6,981 nt of DNA, from NCBI GenBank assembly GCA_001898095.1, contig MKSH01000055.1:21673-28653 (forward strand), in the 5' to 3' direction. Source of the stretch: Solirubrobacterales bacterium 70-9 (GTDB taxonomy: Bacteria; Actinomycetota; Thermoleophilia; Solirubrobacterales; 70-9). The notes below the pieces were generated by a model that saw only the letters and a program-made list of their open reading frames with translations, did no database searches and was not told the DNA's origin. Of this stretch, positions 5,411 to 6,981 are shown one piece after another. Position numbers and translations under genes: made by a program. How positions within the stretch are numbered: the first letter of the stretch is position 1; each line of letters starts with the position of its first letter.

Positions 5411-6312
5411 CAGTCGATCTCCGCTTCGAGTCGGGTGAAGAACGAGATCAGGGCGAGCACCAGCAGCCCGGCGGCGATGATCGTCACCCCGATCGCGGCG
5501 CCCTGGGGCCAGTTGTCGGCGGTGCCGAAGGACTGCAGCACGATCGAGCCGAGCATCGTGCCGCTCAGCCCGCCGACCATCGCCGGCGTGACGTAGTCAC
5601 CGAAGGTGAGGACGAAGCCGATCGCGAACCCGACCGCTACCCCCGGTCTGGTCAGCGGCCAGATCACGTGCCGGAAGGTCCGCCAGGCGGAGGCGCCGCA
5701 ATCGGCGGAGGCCTCGTAGTAGTGCTTGGGGACCCGGTCGAGCGAGGTATAGGAAGAGAGGAAGACGTAGGGGATGGCGACGTAGGTGAGCGCCACGATC
5801 ACGGTCGTGGTCGAGTAGAGGAAGGCCGTCGACGGCTTGTTGATCAGGCCGATCGATTCGAGGAAGCCGTTCAGCACCCCGCGTTCGCCGAGGATGATTT
5901 TCCAGGCGAAGATCCGCATCAGGTAGCTGACCCAGAGCGGGATGATGATCAGCAGCGCCGCGAGCGTCTTGTAGCGACCGAATTTGGTCACCACGATGTA
6001 GGCCAGCGGGTAGGCGATCAGCGTCGCGCAGGCGGTCGACACGAGGGCGATCATCAGCGTCCGCTTCAGCAGCGTGATGAAGACGTCGGAGGCGAACAGT
6101 TCGCTGTAGTTGTTGAAGTTCCAGACGTGGGCGACGCTGCCCAGTTCGTTCTTCCAGAGGCTGTAGGAGATCAGGAAGACGTTCGGCAGGATCACCAGCG
6201 CGAGGATCCAGAGCAGCGCCGGGCTGACGATCAGGAACTTCTTGATCGAGGAGGGGATCCGGCGCGGGAGCGCCGTGATCGGTTCTAGACGTCTTCCGAC
6301 TGCTGCTGCCAT
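5410..6312 (-). CDS. potB: ABC transporter permease, PotB-type
   Basis: This inner-membrane pore subunit has 300 residues from the ATG at 6312. The N-terminus is cytoplasmic and is followed by hydrophobic segments near 26-50, 84-108, 115-138, 166-188, 225-245 and 273-292. The EAA loop is at 199-222 ([19 protein letters not shown] then IWPLTRPG), matching binding-protein-dependent permeases of the spermidine/putrescine class. A longer start, ATG at 6354, exists in frame. I prefer 6312 because the extra 14 residues ([13 protein letters not shown]) look like read-through of the ATPase gene and the family does not need them. Neither start has a clear Shine-Dalgarno, so coupling to the ATPase gene by the 28-nt overlap is likely. 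Its TGA overlaps the next permease's ATG. The symbol reflects family membership; substrate is not proven. Confidence 0.92.
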   Translation of the reverse strand: MAAAVGRRLEPITALPRRIPSSIKKFLIVSPALLWILALVILPNVFLISYSLWKNELGSVAHVWNFNNYSELFASDVFITLLKRTLMIALVSTACATLIAYPLAYIVVTKFGRYKTLAALLIIIPLWVSYLMRIFAWKIILGERGVLNGFLESIGLINKPSTAFLYSTTTVIVALTYVAIPYVFLSSYTSLDRVPKHYYEASADCGASAWRTFRHVIWPLTRPGVAVGFAIGFVLTFGDYVTPAMVGGLSGTMLGSIVLQSFGTADNWPQGAAIGVTIIAAGLLVLALISFFTRLEAEID

Positions 6313-6981
6313 GACCCCGTCGCTTTCACGATCACCGCGTCCTCCGGGCCCCATCCGAACTCGATCGGATCGCCCGGCGAGTAGCTGTCCTGCCCCGCCC
6401 TGACGACCAGCCGCTGATCGCCGCAGTCGACCATCACCTCACGCTCGTGGCCGAGGAAGAGGACGTCGCCGACCACCGCCTCGTAGTGGTTGGCCAGAGT
6501 CCGACTCGCCTCGCCGACGACGATCGTCTCGGGGCGGATGCTGAGGGTGAACTTCGGGTCCGCCGGCTTCTCGGCGATGACCAGCGGCATCTTCCCGGCG
6601 CTGGCCTGGCCGCCGCTGCCACACTCGCACTCGAGCAGGTTCGATTTGCCGATGAACCCGGCCACGAAGGAGGTCGCCGGACGCCCATAGATCTCGGTCG
6701 GGCTGGCGAGCTGCTCGACGTAGCCGCCGTTCATCACCGCCAGCCGGTCGCTCATCGCCAGCGCCTCACCCTGGTCGTGGGTGACGTAGATGAAGGTGAT
6801 CCCGACCTCCCGCTGGAGGTGCTTCAGGACCAGCAGCATGTTCTCGCGCAACTTCAGGTCGAGGGCTCCGAGCGGCTCGTCGAGGAGGAGCAGGCGCGGG
6901 CTCCCGATCAGCGCGCGGGCGAGCGCGACGCGCTGGCGCTGGCCGCCGGAGAGCTGGTGCGGCAGGCGCTTCTCGAACCCG
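6285..6981 (-). CDS. potA: ABC transporter ATP-binding protein, PotA-type (5' end beyond right edge)
   Basis: This is the cytoplasmic motor of the importer; the last 231 codons are visible. The frame is open to the window edge, so Walker A and the true start lie outside. Visible in order are the signature [15 protein letters not shown], Walker B and D-loop [12 protein letters not shown], and the H-loop YVTHDQGEA, which complete the catalytic core on this side. Then comes the PotA-like hinge [27 protein letters not shown], in two parts, followed by a C-terminal TOBE-type regulatory domain with LSIRPE. A TTG at 6851 sits inside the helical domain after Walker B and is not a real start. The gene overlaps the first permease by 28 nt (or 70 nt with the longer permease start). 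ATP hydrolysis motifs appear intact. The assignment to the spermidine/putrescine class rests on the hinge and TOBE region plus the adjacent permeases. Confidence 0.94.
   Translation of the reverse strand, partial: GFEKRLPHQLSGGQRQRVALARALIGSPRLLLLDEPLGALDLKLRENMLLVLKHLQREVGITFIYVTHDQGEALAMSDRLAVMNGGYVEQLASPTEIYGRPATSFVAGFIGKSNLLECECGSGGQASAGKMPLVIAEKPADPKFTLSIRPETIVVGEASRTLANHYEAVVGDVLFLGHEREVMVDCGDQRLVVRAGQDSYSPGDPIEFGWGPEDAVIVKATGSWQQQSEDV

Noticed and set aside
4082..5596. 504-codon plus-strand open frame antisense to the permeases and oxidoreductase
   Set aside because: The product is a low-complexity Arg/Gln/Asp/Glu-rich sequence spanning three clear minus-strand genes, typical of GC-rich shadow frames.
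5356..6288. 310-codon plus-strand open frame antisense to the PotB-type permease
   Set aside because: Arg/Asp/Glu-rich composition is the complement of hydrophobic membrane-segment codons; no domain and no convincing start.
6285..6851. Separate short ATPase starting from TTG at 6851
   Set aside because: The frame stays open upstream to the window edge and encodes the signature and Walker B motifs, so the TTG is an internal leucine codon.

Overview
The window is GC-rich, and every supported gene lies on the minus strand, so transcription runs from right to left. An F420/luciferase-type oxidoreductase, a DhnA-type class I aldolase, strong GAG/GCC-type codon use in most genes and mostly good Shine-Dalgarno sites suggest a high-GC Gram-positive, most likely an actinobacterium in the broad sense. 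This is inference from gene content; no marker gene is present. There are no RNA genes, mobile elements or CRISPR arrays.

The right half (about 2309-6981) is a tightly packed transporter operon of the spermidine/putrescine (PotABCD) ABC class. In order of transcription it holds the ATPase (cut by the right edge), two membrane permeases, a luciferase-like flavin/F420 oxidoreductase inserted between permease and binding protein, and a lipoprotein substrate-binding protein. Neighbouring genes overlap or lie 1 bp apart (28-nt overlap, 1-nt overlap, 1-bp gap, 4-nt overlap), so the oxidoreductase is translationally embedded in the importer. A 10-bp-stem hairpin follows the binding-protein gene.

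The left half (1-2189) holds an XRE-cupin regulator resembling PuuR, a 143-bp intergenic region with overlapping inverted repeats and a good sigma70-type promoter, a DhnA/DeoC-LacD class I aldolase, and the first 172 codons of a zinc-dependent medium-chain dehydrogenase cut by the left edge. The last two have strong Shine-Dalgarno sites and lie 36 bp apart, so they look like one transcription unit.

Together this reads as an uptake-and-catabolism locus. The importer brings in a small, perhaps cationic or polyol-like compound, oxidoreductase and dehydrogenase oxidise it, the aldolase splits a derivative, and the regulator senses the substrate or a product. The substrate is not evident. Both the binding-protein pocket and the aldolase active site appear to depart from the textbook spermidine and fructose-bisphosphate patterns, so the pathway may not be a standard polyamine route.
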